Below are positions 8,105 through 16,800 of a stretch of 64,000 nucleotides of DNA, in pieces; position 1 is the stretch's first letter, and the number at the start of each line of letters is the position of its first letter. The stretch comes from Saprospiraceae bacterium. Lineage in GTDB: Bacteria > Bacteroidota > Bacteroidia > Chitinophagales > Saprospiraceae. The notes below the pieces were generated by a model that was not told where the DNA came from, did not search any database, and worked only from the letters and a program-made list of their open reading frames with translations. The position numbers were made by a program, and so were the translations under genes. The stretch covers positions 62,001-126,000 of the forward strand of contig JALSGS010000021.1 of NCBI GenBank assembly GCA_026982695.1, in the 5' to 3' direction.

Positions 8105-8698
8105 TCAAAGCTGGTCAATCCAATAACCTGATTGTTGTTGCCAAAAATCGGGTATTTCCACACTTTGCAAGGGAGCACATGCGTGGCGCAAAAGCCGCAC
8201 ATCGAAGCCGTGGCTACGAGCTGCTTCAAACGTATGGCCCAACAGGCCATCGAGTGGTAGACCAGCCAACACCAACAAGCCAATTCGCTGTTGAGCCAAC
8301 CACGCTATCAGCCCCGTCGATTGTCCATCTGCCTCTTCAAAGGCCGAGTAATGATCTACTTCCGGGCGCATCCCTACATCCACTACGCGATCCCAGCTAA
8401 CAGTCTCGAGTGGAGGCACCCATCGAGCTCCAAAGGAGTCGCGTACGCAATGCATAGGCCAAAGCATTTGCATGTGATCGGTCAATGCCATGTACTGACC
8501 AGGCTTGCGCCACATATGCCTTGCGGCAAAACTCACGTGGTCGGGCGGGTGCCACTCACGTACACCTATGCACAGTGTTGCCTTGGATACCTGCCGAGCA
8601 ATATACCCAGCCAAGCGGTCGGCTACACCTCCCAAACTACCCAAAGAAGAGTGATCGACTTGCATACCAGCAACCAACAACGCAATAGGCTTTTTCAT
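8105..8698 (-). CDS. Nicotinamidase/isochorismatase-fold protein lacking the catalytic triad
   Basis: The 197-residue sequence aligns along its whole length with bacterial PncA nicotinamidases: REWHPPDHVSFAARH, LWPMHCVRDSFGARWVPPL, MRPEVDHYSAFEEADGQSTGL. All three catalytic positions are changed: the Asp of the DVQ motif is Gly11 (VAGMQ), the Lys of the RKGT motif is Val108 (VDVGMRPE), and the Cys of the TDYCV motif is Leu152 (LPLDGLL). The metal site is mostly kept (Glu48 for Asp, His50, His83). Hydrolysis of nicotinamide is therefore not expected; a binding or structural role is inferred. It overlaps the upstream DUF4956 gene by 4 bp, so the two are translationally coupled in the polyphosphate-polymerase operon. 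Confidence 0.85.
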   Translation of the reverse strand: MKKPIALLVAGMQVDHSSLGSLGGVADRLAGYIARQVSKATLCIGVREWHPPDHVSFAARHMWRKPGQYMALTDHMQMLWPMHCVRDSFGARWVPPLETVSWDRVVDVGMRPEVDHYSAFEEADGQSTGLIAWLAQQRIGLLVLAGLPLDGLLGHTFEAARSHGFDVRLLRHACAPLQSVEIPDFWQQQSGYWIDQL

Positions 8699-9393
8699 AT
8701 AGGCAAGGGATTGTCCTGTTCAAAAGATTCTTCTACTAATTGCACCTGCTCGATCCCCTTCACCTGGCGCACAGCATGTACCACTTGTGTAGGATGTGCC
8801 TTTTTGTGTAAGTGCAACACCCATGTGGCATGTACCTGCTGGACGGCAACATCTGTACGTAGCTGCAACAATGTTGCCTTTCGGCAAAAACGAGTGAACA
8901 CCTGCTGAATTTGAGCTTCCATGTCCGAATGATGGGCACCCCAAGACAATACTAATAGATGTCGATGACGAACAATTCGCCCAAAATGCACCAAGCCGAG
9001 CAATAAACATATGATCGAAACAAAAGCTGTACCTATAAGTGCCACCCACCTAAGGCCCACACCGGCAGCTAACCCCATAGCTAGCGAAAAGAAAATAAAA
9101 ACGATGTCTTGTACTTGGCGCACAGCCGTGCGAAACCGGATAATAGACATGGCACCTACTAAGCCAAAAGCTCGGGCTAGGTTATTGCCAATGACTAAAA
9201 TGACTATAGCCGTAATCAGTGAGAGCAACACCAGCGATTGTGCAAAAGACGACGAATAACCCGGTTGATGCACACTTAGTCGATAGACCAAAGCGATCGC
9301 CAATCCACACAGCAATGCCACTAGCAAGTTGACCATAAAGTCATATAGCGTCGTAGCATGTGCAAAGTCTAATATAGGGTAAGTTTCTTCCAT
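8695..9393 (-). CDS. DUF4956 membrane protein
   Basis: This 232-residue protein has an N-terminal membrane region of about four helices (FMVNLLVALLCGLAIALVY, SLVLLSLITAIVILVIG, IVFIFFSLAMGLAAGVGL, VALIGTAFVSIICLLLGL). It contains the family-typical cytoplasmic motif GLVGAMSIIRFRTAVRQVQD and ends in a soluble ACT-like domain of about 85 residues. DUF4956 proteins are typically encoded next to VTC-domain polymerases, as here (33 bp after the VTC gene). They are presumed membrane partners, but the function is unproven. The gene carries an internal copy of the 15-bp repeat word at 8876-8890. Confidence 0.85.
   Translation of the reverse strand: MEETYPILDFAHATTLYDFMVNLLVALLCGLAIALVYRLSVHQPGYSSSFAQSLVLLSLITAIVILVIGNNLARAFGLVGAMSIIRFRTAVRQVQDIVFIFFSLAMGLAAGVGLRWVALIGTAFVSIICLLLGLVHFGRIVRHRHLLVLSWGAHHSDMEAQIQQVFTRFCRKATLLQLRTDVAVQQVHATWVLHLHKKAHPTQVVHAVRQVKGIEQVQLVEESFEQDNPLPI
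8876..8890 (-). repeat. Copy 2 of the 15-bp word TTTTTGCCGAAAGGC
   Basis: Exact reverse-strand copy inside the DUF4956 coding region, where it encodes F-C-R-K-A. The reading frame differs from the copy in the TRAP permease gene, which argues against a shared protein motif. Confidence 0.75.
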
Positions 9394-9426
9394 AAACCAT
9401 GGGTATCATCTGCTGCCGTACACAGC

Positions 9427-10161
9427 CTAATGTACGTGAGTCACTCGCCTTCCATTTGCAAAGCAGGTATCCATACAAAGGCAATATTTCGATACCGAAC
9501 GGGGCACTCCTTCTGCCAACATCAACAACTCGCGCAGCCACACCGGACAGTACTTGTTGTACTTCACCTCGAGCACGAACCATCCAGGCATCACCGGATA
9601 AGTAGTGCCATCCCATTCGGGTCGAAAGAGATCGGGATCCCACACTGCCCTCAAGTTCATGTCGAAAGTCACGCGCAAGCCATTACCCTTAGGATCCAAA
9701 GCTTTTGGCAGTAGCCAGGGGCGACGCTCGTATACGGTAGCTACTGTTGGCTTCATGTTGTAGTACCATAAGTCAAAACACATCTGCTTCAACGCATCAG
9801 ACGGCGTAGACGGCAATTGGCGATAATGCCACAGGGCATGTAGTTGTTCGTGGGTAAGCGGAACTCTTAATTTCTGCATCGGATTCAAGTATTTTTCCTT
9901 CTTTTCGAGAAAAAACATAGGTTGGCTCGATGAGCTTACGCCCGCATAAGTGCGCACTCTAATTTTAAACCGCCGCTTGATGCCCTCTACTTTATCGAAG
10001 TAACACTTTAGCTGAGGTGTATCAAAATACACACTGCGCACGGTGTAGTGTCCTCCTGCTGCTTGTGCCCACGAATCGCACTCCATGTACATCGCAATGT
10101 GGTTACGCAATGTAGGGAGCATCGACTCGGGAAAAAGGTATTTCAACTCATATCGGAGCAT
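9427..10161 (-). CDS. VTC-domain polyphosphate polymerase
   Basis: This 244-residue soluble protein belongs to the VTC/CYTH-like triphosphate tunnel fold that in yeast Vtc4 makes polyphosphate from ATP. The tunnel residues look intact: RYELKYLF at the N-terminus, VRSVYFDT, EGIKRRFKIRVRTY, MFFLEKKEKY, VATVYERRPW, LRVTFDMNL, FVLEVKYN and RSVSKYCLCMD. It contains no SPX domain, as is normal for bacterial members. It follows the HlyD-like gene by 13 bp and precedes DUF4956 by 33 bp, so a membrane-tethered polymerase complex is likely. Substrate and product are inferred from the family only. Confidence 0.88.
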   Translation of the reverse strand: MLRYELKYLFPESMLPTLRNHIAMYMECDSWAQAAGGHYTVRSVYFDTPQLKCYFDKVEGIKRRFKIRVRTYAGVSSSSQPMFFLEKKEKYLNPMQKLRVPLTHEQLHALWHYRQLPSTPSDALKQMCFDLWYYNMKPTVATVYERRPWLLPKALDPKGNGLRVTFDMNLRAVWDPDLFRPEWDGTTYPVMPGWFVLEVKYNKYCPVWLRELLMLAEGVPRSVSKYCLCMDTCFANGRRVTHVH

Positions 10162-10174
10162 ATCCGTGTTTCAT

Positions 10175-11239
10175 TCAATAAGATGCTACCCCAGCTCGAA
10201 AGATATAGTCTTTCAGCGTGAGCGTATCCACAGTCAAACGCACGGCTTGCCATCTGGGCCAAGTGGCTATTGCTGCAGATGACAATGGCTGTACAACAAT
10301 CCATGGCTGCACTTGTTCCTGACGCCATATCACATCAGGTGGCTGTGGCAACACACGTACAGCTATACGACCATCCGAGTATTGTAGCCAAAGCGTATCA
10401 CCTACATGGATGTCTTGAGCTAAGGAGAGCGGCAGGCCAACGCGTCCTACCCAGTTAGTAGTATCTTCTACCCAGTATTGCCATTCCTGTGTGCGCACTT
10501 CAATGCGCAAGATTCCACTTAGCGGCGCCTGCCATTGCAGTGCTGCCTTTTGCTCGAGTAATACTTGCTGTTGGGTAGCCCATTGGGCAATTTGTTGTCG
10601 GAGATAAGCCTGTTGTGGTACCTTGACACCTGTCTGCAAATCTGCTACCCGGCTTTGTGCGCGTTCGTACCGCTTTTTTGCCACTTCCACAGCCTGTGCA
10701 TACACTTCCAACTCAGCCATTGGCAAGAGGCTGTCGCCAAACAACGCTGCAGCTCGCCGCCATTGCTTTTGCGCCAACGCTAGTTGGCTGGCAGCTATTT
10801 CCTCCTCTTTTTGCGCTTGACGCACCTGTTCAGGTTTGGCACCTGTGCGCGCCACTTCCAATTGAGCCCAAGCCAAAGCCAGGCGCGAGGCTACGTCGTG
10901 GAGTTCGCGCTCCAACTGGACACTTTCCAAACTCAATATCCGTTGGCCAGCACAAATACTGACTCCCTGGTACAAGCTATCGGGCACACGCCATTGCCAC
11001 ACATCACCTCGCTGAGGAAACAACTGGCGTTCCATGTGCCAGACGCCCCGCTTCAAATCAAAGCTGTACGAAACCACACGCCCATCACGTTGCAGCGCAA
11101 CCATCCATCCACGCGAAGGTTGCCAATGTACCCAAGTGTCTATTTGTCGCGGCAGTGTTACTGGCCACCAAAACAAGCTGCTCAAAGCCATCAATAGGGC
11201 TCCTGCCAACACTTTGCGCCAAAGAATATAGTGCGACAA
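10175..11239 (-). CDS. HlyD-like membrane fusion protein of the VTC operon
   Basis: This 354-residue protein has one N-terminal transmembrane segment (VLAGALLMALSSLFWWPV). A beta-rich lipoyl-like segment is split by a long helical hairpin (about residues 115-235, rich in Q, A and R), and a C-terminal beta domain follows. This is the architecture of periplasmic adaptor proteins of efflux and type I export systems. No inner-membrane transporter or TolC partner is beside it; instead it heads the operon with VTC polymerase, DUF4956 and the degenerate nicotinamidase. The start is uncertain: the frame opens with TTG at 11239 and the first ATG is codon 17, inside the hydrophobic segment. Confidence 0.7.
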   Translation of the reverse strand: MSHYILWRKVLAGALLMALSSLFWWPVTLPRQIDTWVHWQPSRGWMVALQRDGRVVSYSFDLKRGVWHMERQLFPQRGDVWQWRVPDSLYQGVSICAGQRILSLESVQLERELHDVASRLALAWAQLEVARTGAKPEQVRQAQKEEEIAASQLALAQKQWRRAAALFGDSLLPMAELEVYAQAVEVAKKRYERAQSRVADLQTGVKVPQQAYLRQQIAQWATQQQVLLEQKAALQWQAPLSGILRIEVRTQEWQYWVEDTTNWVGRVGLPLSLAQDIHVGDTLWLQYSDGRIAVRVLPQPPDVIWRQEQVQPWIVVQPLSSAAIATWPRWQAVRLTVDTLTLKDYIFRAGVASY

Positions 11240-11387
11240 GGTATATGGATTTCAATTACAAATTGAGTTTTTATTCCTTAGAGATGAAAATAGAAATTTA
11301 ACAGACAATGTCCACATTTGCACTTTCACTATTTGACTGGTGCAAGTGCTTGTCGCATTTTGCAAAAAAAACTCAACAACAGGCATT

Positions 11388-12659
11388 ATGTCTGATCGTC
11401 CTCTTCCCTCCATATGCAGCCTAATTATTTGGGTTATGTACTGCCTGCTATGGTTTATACCATTGAGCAGCCAAGGTCAAATGGGATGCACCGACCCCTT
11501 AGCAAGCAATTACGACCCTACAGCTACCATAAATGACGGATCGTGTACCTATCCACCTACCAGCTATACACCTGCCTGGGTAGCCACGTTGCCCACTTCA
11601 TTGTCTGAACTATCCGGGCTTAGTTGGCACAATGGCTGGCTATGGGGCATCAATGACAGTGGCAACGAACCGCGCATTTGGGCCATCGACACGACCGATG
11701 GCCAGACACTTGGCTATGCGACGATTGCTGGAGTCTCACTAATCGATTGGGAGGCCTTGGCCAAAAGCGACACCCATCTGTTTATTGGCGATATTGGCAA
11801 TAACGATGGGTTGCGCAGCAGCCTACGCATTCTACGCATTGCTCTCGATCAACTCGATACAGGCGTAGTGCTTACCCCTGACATCATTCAATACCACTAC
11901 GAAGATTGGGATCCCAACTTGCCTGCTTCTCAAAAAAAGGACTTTGACTGTGAAGCTATGATCTTTTCCGGTGACAGTCTACACCTCTTCACCAAAGGCT
12001 GGAACTCCTTCCAAACAAAGCACTATGTAGTACCTGCAACCCCAGGTGATCATACGGCCAAATATCTGCAATCGTTCGACTGCCAAGGGCAGATCACTGG
12101 GGGCGCCCGCACCCCAGAAGGCGCCTGGGTGTTGTTGGGTTATAACGTACAAACAGCGCAATCATTTCTATATTTGTTGTACGACACACCCATGTTGCCT
12201 CCTCCCCCTACAGATCCTTTTTCCAAAAACAAGCGACGCATTGGGCTGGGCTCGGCACTGACCAATGGGCAAACAGAAAGCTTGACTTTTGTGAGCCCTG
12301 CATTAGGCTACATGGGCTCGGAAGCATTTGCCATTTTGCCAGCACAGCTACTACGCCTGGGCATTGGCCAATGGCTGTATCCACCTACAACGGCTACCTC
12401 CTCGGCAATGAACATCCCTGCCTTGCACCTTCGCTCAGAAGGCACTACGGATCGATATACTTTCGAATGGACAGGTAACGAGCCACTCCAACTCCTAATA
12501 ACCCATAGCTCAGGCGAGGTGGTGTGGAAAAAACAGCTACCCGCAAATAGCATATGGATGTGGGACGCCAGCTTTCTACCTACGGGCGTGTACTTTTACA
12601 GCGCACATACCGCCCAGACTCGAAAAAATTACACTGGAAAATTACTCGTAATTCACTGA
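11388..12659 (+). CDS. Secreted protein with GCTDP-type repeat and T9SS-like tail
   Basis: This 423-residue exported protein begins MSDRPLPSICSLIIWVMYCL, with cleavage likely near SSQGQ. Directly after the signal lies MGCTDPLASNYDPTA followed by NDGSC, a short cysteine motif seen in many marine Bacteroidota secreted proteins. The central region has beta-propeller-like blades (SGLSWHNGWLWGINDSG, ESLTFVSPALGYMGSEAF). The C-terminus (PTGVYFYSAHTAQTRKNYTGKLLVIH) resembles a T9SS type A sorting domain, so delivery to the surface is inferred. The enzymatic role, if any, is unknown. The next gene, sbcD, begins 12 bp later but is probably unrelated in function. Confidence 0.75.
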   Translation: MSDRPLPSICSLIIWVMYCLLWFIPLSSQGQMGCTDPLASNYDPTATINDGSCTYPPTSYTPAWVATLPTSLSELSGLSWHNGWLWGINDSGNEPRIWAIDTTDGQTLGYATIAGVSLIDWEALAKSDTHLFIGDIGNNDGLRSSLRILRIALDQLDTGVVLTPDIIQYHYEDWDPNLPASQKKDFDCEAMIFSGDSLHLFTKGWNSFQTKHYVVPATPGDHTAKYLQSFDCQGQITGGARTPEGAWVLLGYNVQTAQSFLYLLYDTPMLPPPPTDPFSKNKRRIGLGSALTNGQTESLTFVSPALGYMGSEAFAILPAQLLRLGIGQWLYPPTTATSSAMNIPALHLRSEGTTDRYTFEWTGNEPLQLLITHSSGEVVWKKQLPANSIWMWDASFLPTGVYFYSAHTAQTRKNYTGKLLVIH

Positions 12660-12671
12660 CTACCTCGCGAC

Positions 12672-13889
12672 ATGAAAGTACTGCACACTTCTGACTGGCA
12701 TTTGGGTCAGCAGCTACACCAGAGAAGCCGAGCAGAAGAGCACCATCGCGCACTACAGTGGCTCATACAGCTCATCGAAACAGAACGCGTAGATCTATTG
12801 CTCATTTCTGGCGATGTATTCGACCTGACCAATCCACCAAATTATGCCAGAAAGCTGTATCACGATTTCTTGAACAGCGTCACAGAGTCGGGATGCCGAG
12901 TAGTCATCACTGCTGGCAACCACGACTCACCTACTATGTTGGATGCCACCAGCAGTTTGCTGCAACGCATAGGCGTCACGGTAGTGAGTCACGGTACAGA
13001 GCACATATACGAACAAATCGTACCTGTCAAAGATCCACAAGGCAACCTATTGGCAGTAGTAGCGGCCGTTCCCTTTCTACGCGACACCTTATTGCTGCCG
13101 CCTATAGCAGGCGAAAGCCCCGAAGACAGAGTCACCCGCCGACGCGCTAACCTAAAAGCACACTACGAACAAATAGCCCAGGCCATACGTCAATATGCCG
13201 CCCATCAAGTACCTCTCATCGGGATGGGGCACCTCTATGTCCAGCATTGCGACGACCCCGAGGGGCAAGACAATATCTACTTGGGCGACAAAGCCAATAT
13301 ACGCGTAGAAGACTTTCCCGAGGTTTTCGACTATGTAGCACTGGGCCATATCCATCGCGCACAAACACTAGATACTCAAGGTCGCATCCGATATGCCGGT
13401 TCATTGATTCCCCTAAACTTTAGCGAACAACCCGATGACAAGTCGGTATGGCTACTCAAATTCGAAGGCCGCCAACTCAAAAACATTAGTGCCTATCCAG
13501 TACCTACTTATCGCCGCCTCAAGATCATCTATAGCCAGGCCAATGAATTGCACACCCAACTGAAAACATTTGCCGAAAGGCATACAAATGAACTGAAACC
13601 TTGGGTATGGGTTAAACTTACTGACAATCAGCCATTGCACCACCCCGTAAGATTAGTAATGGAAGCAGCCAAAGAGTTACGGCTTGAAATAGTGAGCACT
13701 ACAGTGGAACCTCATGCCAGCCTACACCCAACTTCTCAACCCTTTGCACAAGATTTGAAGATGCTTGCCCCCGAAGAGGTATTCAACTTCATCTTAGCAT
13801 ATCACAACTTTGATGAACCCACCAAGCAACAGCTGCGACAAACTTTTCGCGAGTTACTCGAACTGGTCCAACAAAGAGAGAAAGCATAG
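12672..13889 (+). CDS. sbcD: Exonuclease SbcCD, nuclease subunit SbcD
   Basis: This 405-residue Mre11-type metallophosphoesterase works with SbcC to open DNA hairpins and process double-strand ends. All phosphoesterase motifs are visible: TSDWHLG at the N-terminus, SGDVFD, AGNHDSP, GMGHLYV and ALGHIHRAQ. The length is normal. The stop lies 3 bp ahead of the sbcC ATG, a tight operon. A 13-nt copy of the repeat word lies at 13569-13581 inside the gene. Confidence 0.95.
   Translation: MKVLHTSDWHLGQQLHQRSRAEEHHRALQWLIQLIETERVDLLLISGDVFDLTNPPNYARKLYHDFLNSVTESGCRVVITAGNHDSPTMLDATSSLLQRIGVTVVSHGTEHIYEQIVPVKDPQGNLLAVVAAVPFLRDTLLLPPIAGESPEDRVTRRRANLKAHYEQIAQAIRQYAAHQVPLIGMGHLYVQHCDDPEGQDNIYLGDKANIRVEDFPEVFDYVALGHIHRAQTLDTQGRIRYAGSLIPLNFSEQPDDKSVWLLKFEGRQLKNISAYPVPTYRRLKIIYSQANELHTQLKTFAERHTNELKPWVWVKLTDNQPLHHPVRLVMEAAKELRLEIVSTTVEPHASLHPTSQPFAQDLKMLAPEEVFNFILAYHNFDEPTKQQLRQTFRELLELVQQREKA
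13569..13581 (+). repeat. 13-nt partial copy of the repeat word (TTTGCCGAAAGGC)
   Basis: Thirteen of fifteen positions match exactly from the third T. It lies inside sbcD, encoding F-A-E-R. A further near copy with one mismatch lies at 14352-14366 in sbcC, though there it encodes the conserved FLPQGAF motif and may be coincidental. Confidence 0.5.
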
Positions 13890-13892
13890 CTC

Positions 13893-16800
13893 ATGCGTAT
13901 TCGAAAAATCAGACTGAGCAATATCCACTCACTGCATGGCACACACCAAATCGACTTTACCGTGCCCCCACTGAGCACTACTGGGCTATTTGCCATCATA
14001 GGCCCTACAGGTGCGGGCAAATCCACACTGCTAGATGCTATGACATTGGCCCTATATGGAAAGATCGCCCGCCACGATGGCCTGTTTACTGAAGTAGTCA
14101 GTTATGGCGCACCTTCAGCCTTTGCTGAGGTGGAGTTTGAAGCCAACGGACAACTGATCTTGGCACGATGGGAAATTCAACGAAAAACGCGAGGCAAAAA
14201 TAAGGGCGCACTCAACCCTGCGACACGCAGCATTGCTTTTTGGGACGCACAAAAACAACAATGGTTGCTCAAAGCCAGCAAACACCGCACATGCGACCAA
14301 CTAATCCGCCAATATGCCCATTTGGATTTCGAGCAGTTTATCAAAACTGTCTTTTTGCCGCAAGGCGCATTCACCAATCTGCTAAAGGCACCACCCCACA
14401 AACGCAGCGATATCCTAGAGGCTATTACGGGCACGGAAATCTACACTCAGCTGTCCATAGCGGCACATGAGCAATTTCGCTATCACAGCCAGCAAGTAGC
14501 CCAACTCGAACAGCAACTCAGTGAGGTTGGCCTGTTGACAGATGAACAAGTAGCCACATTGCACCAACAAATTGCACAACTGGAACAACAGCTCCAACAG
14601 CTACAAATAAGAGCACAAGAGATACAAAAGGCACTCAATCTTTGGGATCAACATCACAAGTTACAAACCCAACAACAAGAACTAGCTCGGGAAAAAAAGG
14701 CGCTGGAAGCCCAACGAGCCGCAGAAGCTGACCTCCTTGCCAAACTGAGACGTTGGGAAGAAATAAAAGACCTAGAGCCCCTATGGCACAACTACCAACA
14801 CTACCGCAATAAACTAACAGAAGCCAGAGAAAAACTCGACACACTCACCCAAGCCATTGCCGCTCTCCAAAGTGAACAACAACCCTTACAAAAAGAAATC
14901 GAAAGGCTCAAAGCCCAAGTCGAAACGGAAAAACAGCAATTGCGTCGCCTTGAGACAGAATGGCAACATATGGAACAACTCGACCAGCAAATAGACAAGC
15001 AAATCCTCGTAGTGCAAGAAAGAGCCACTCAATTGGAAAAACTACGCACACAACACGACACATGGCTAAAAAAACAGCAAATTGCCCAAAAAGAGCTCTC
15101 TACGCTCAAAGAGAAAATCGAACATTTTCGCAGCTGGCAACAACAACACCCCCATATCAACGAGTCGCTAGCCAAATCGCTCAGTGGCCTGGAAAAGCAA
15201 TGGGAAATACAACGCCAACTAAAAGAAAAACTGGCAGCACTATCAAACGAAATCTTACACACAAAGCAACAAATCGACGCAAAAGCACAAGCACTGGAAG
15301 AAGCACAACAAGACTTCCATCAGTTACAAATCCGAAAAGACCACTTGACCACACAGGCCAAAACCCTCAGCACTTCTCTTGAACAACTACCTCAAACACT
15401 AAAGGCTATCGAACAGCAACGGACAAACCTAATGCACGATTGCCAACAGCTCGAACAAGGCATCCTCCTCGTGGAAACACTGAGAAAAAAGCAAAAATTG
15501 CGCGCCCAGCTACAAAAACGCCTTACATGCAACCATGCCCAAAAGCAAGCACTCGCGCAACAATGTGCCCAACTACAGGAAAGACTAAAGTATCTGCAAG
15601 ATCAAGTAAAAAGAGCGGAAAGACTATTTCTGCTTGAATCAAAGTTCCAAAGCTTACAAGCACATCGCCGCCAATTGAAAGAAGGCATGCCGTGTCCCCT
15701 TTGTGGTGCCACCCATCACCCATGGGCCGATAAAGACGCCTCTCAAGAAAGGGTAGCAGAAGCAAAAGAAAGCCTCGAACAAGCCAAACATCAACTCGAT
15801 CAACACAGAGCCCTACATGCGGAAAAAGAAAAAGAACGAGCACGTCTCTGTACTCAAATACAAGCCGACGAAGCCTACAACAAAGCCTTAGCCGATGAAC
15901 TCCAAACCCTCTCCAAACAAATTGAAGCATGCAGCCAACAACTCAAACAGCCCGCTCCCACCGAGCGTTGGCCACAAAGCTTGCCACAGCTGAAACAAAA
16001 GCTAAAAGAAACGCAACAGCGCTTCGAGCACCTTATTGCGCTGCAAAAAACACTCGACAAGTGGAAAGAAACGCAAACACAAAAGACCACCGAAATTCAA
16101 CTCCTCAAACAAGCGCGTACCCACTTAGAAACAATCCTAAAGGAAAAGCAAAAGGAAAAAGAAACTCTAATACGAGAAAATGAACAAATACAGCAAACGC
16201 TCCAATCAACCTTAAAAAGCCTATCGATCACCCAACCACTCACCCCTACACTGCTTCAACAACTCCACGCTGCACTGGAATTTTGGCAAAATGAAAAAGC
16301 TGCATACTACACGCATATGCAAAGAAAGGCGGTCCTGGACAATCAACTGACTCAGCTTCGGCAACAGCTGGATGCTTTGGACAGTGAAGTTTTACATTGT
16401 GAGAAAATTTTGGAAAATGAAAAGAAAATTTTAAAAAAACTCAAAACGCGACGCGAGGCACTTTTCGGAAACCGTATGCCCTCTATGGAGCGAAAAAACC
16501 AACAAGCACGTATAGAAGAAACTGAGCAAGAGTTACAAACCCAACAACAGCAACTGCAGCAACTACAACTGCAGTGCTCCAAAAAGTTGGGCCAAGCACA
16601 AGAGCTCAAACACGCATATGAAGCGCTTCTGGCTACTTTTGACAACTATAACCAAGAATTGCGCACAGCTGCACGTCAGTATGGCATCGATCAAATCGAT
16701 CAGCTGGCTCAATACCTACCTGACAAGGCTACTTTAGACCATTGGTTAGCCACTAAAAAGGGATTGGAAGAACAGGCACAAAGAATTGAAGGAGAAGCAC

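Noticed and set aside
8291-8908. Long plus-strand frame across the nicotinamidase-like and DUF4956 genes
   Set aside because: It crosses two well-supported reverse-strand genes and is Cys/His-rich in a random-looking way.
10143-10328. Possible extra start for the VTC or adaptor gene on the reverse strand
   Set aside because: The frame lies out of phase with both genes and has no family features.
14352-14366. One-mismatch copy of the repeat word in sbcC counted as a full member
   Set aside because: The codons encode the conserved FLPQGAF motif of SbcC, so protein constraint explains much of the match.
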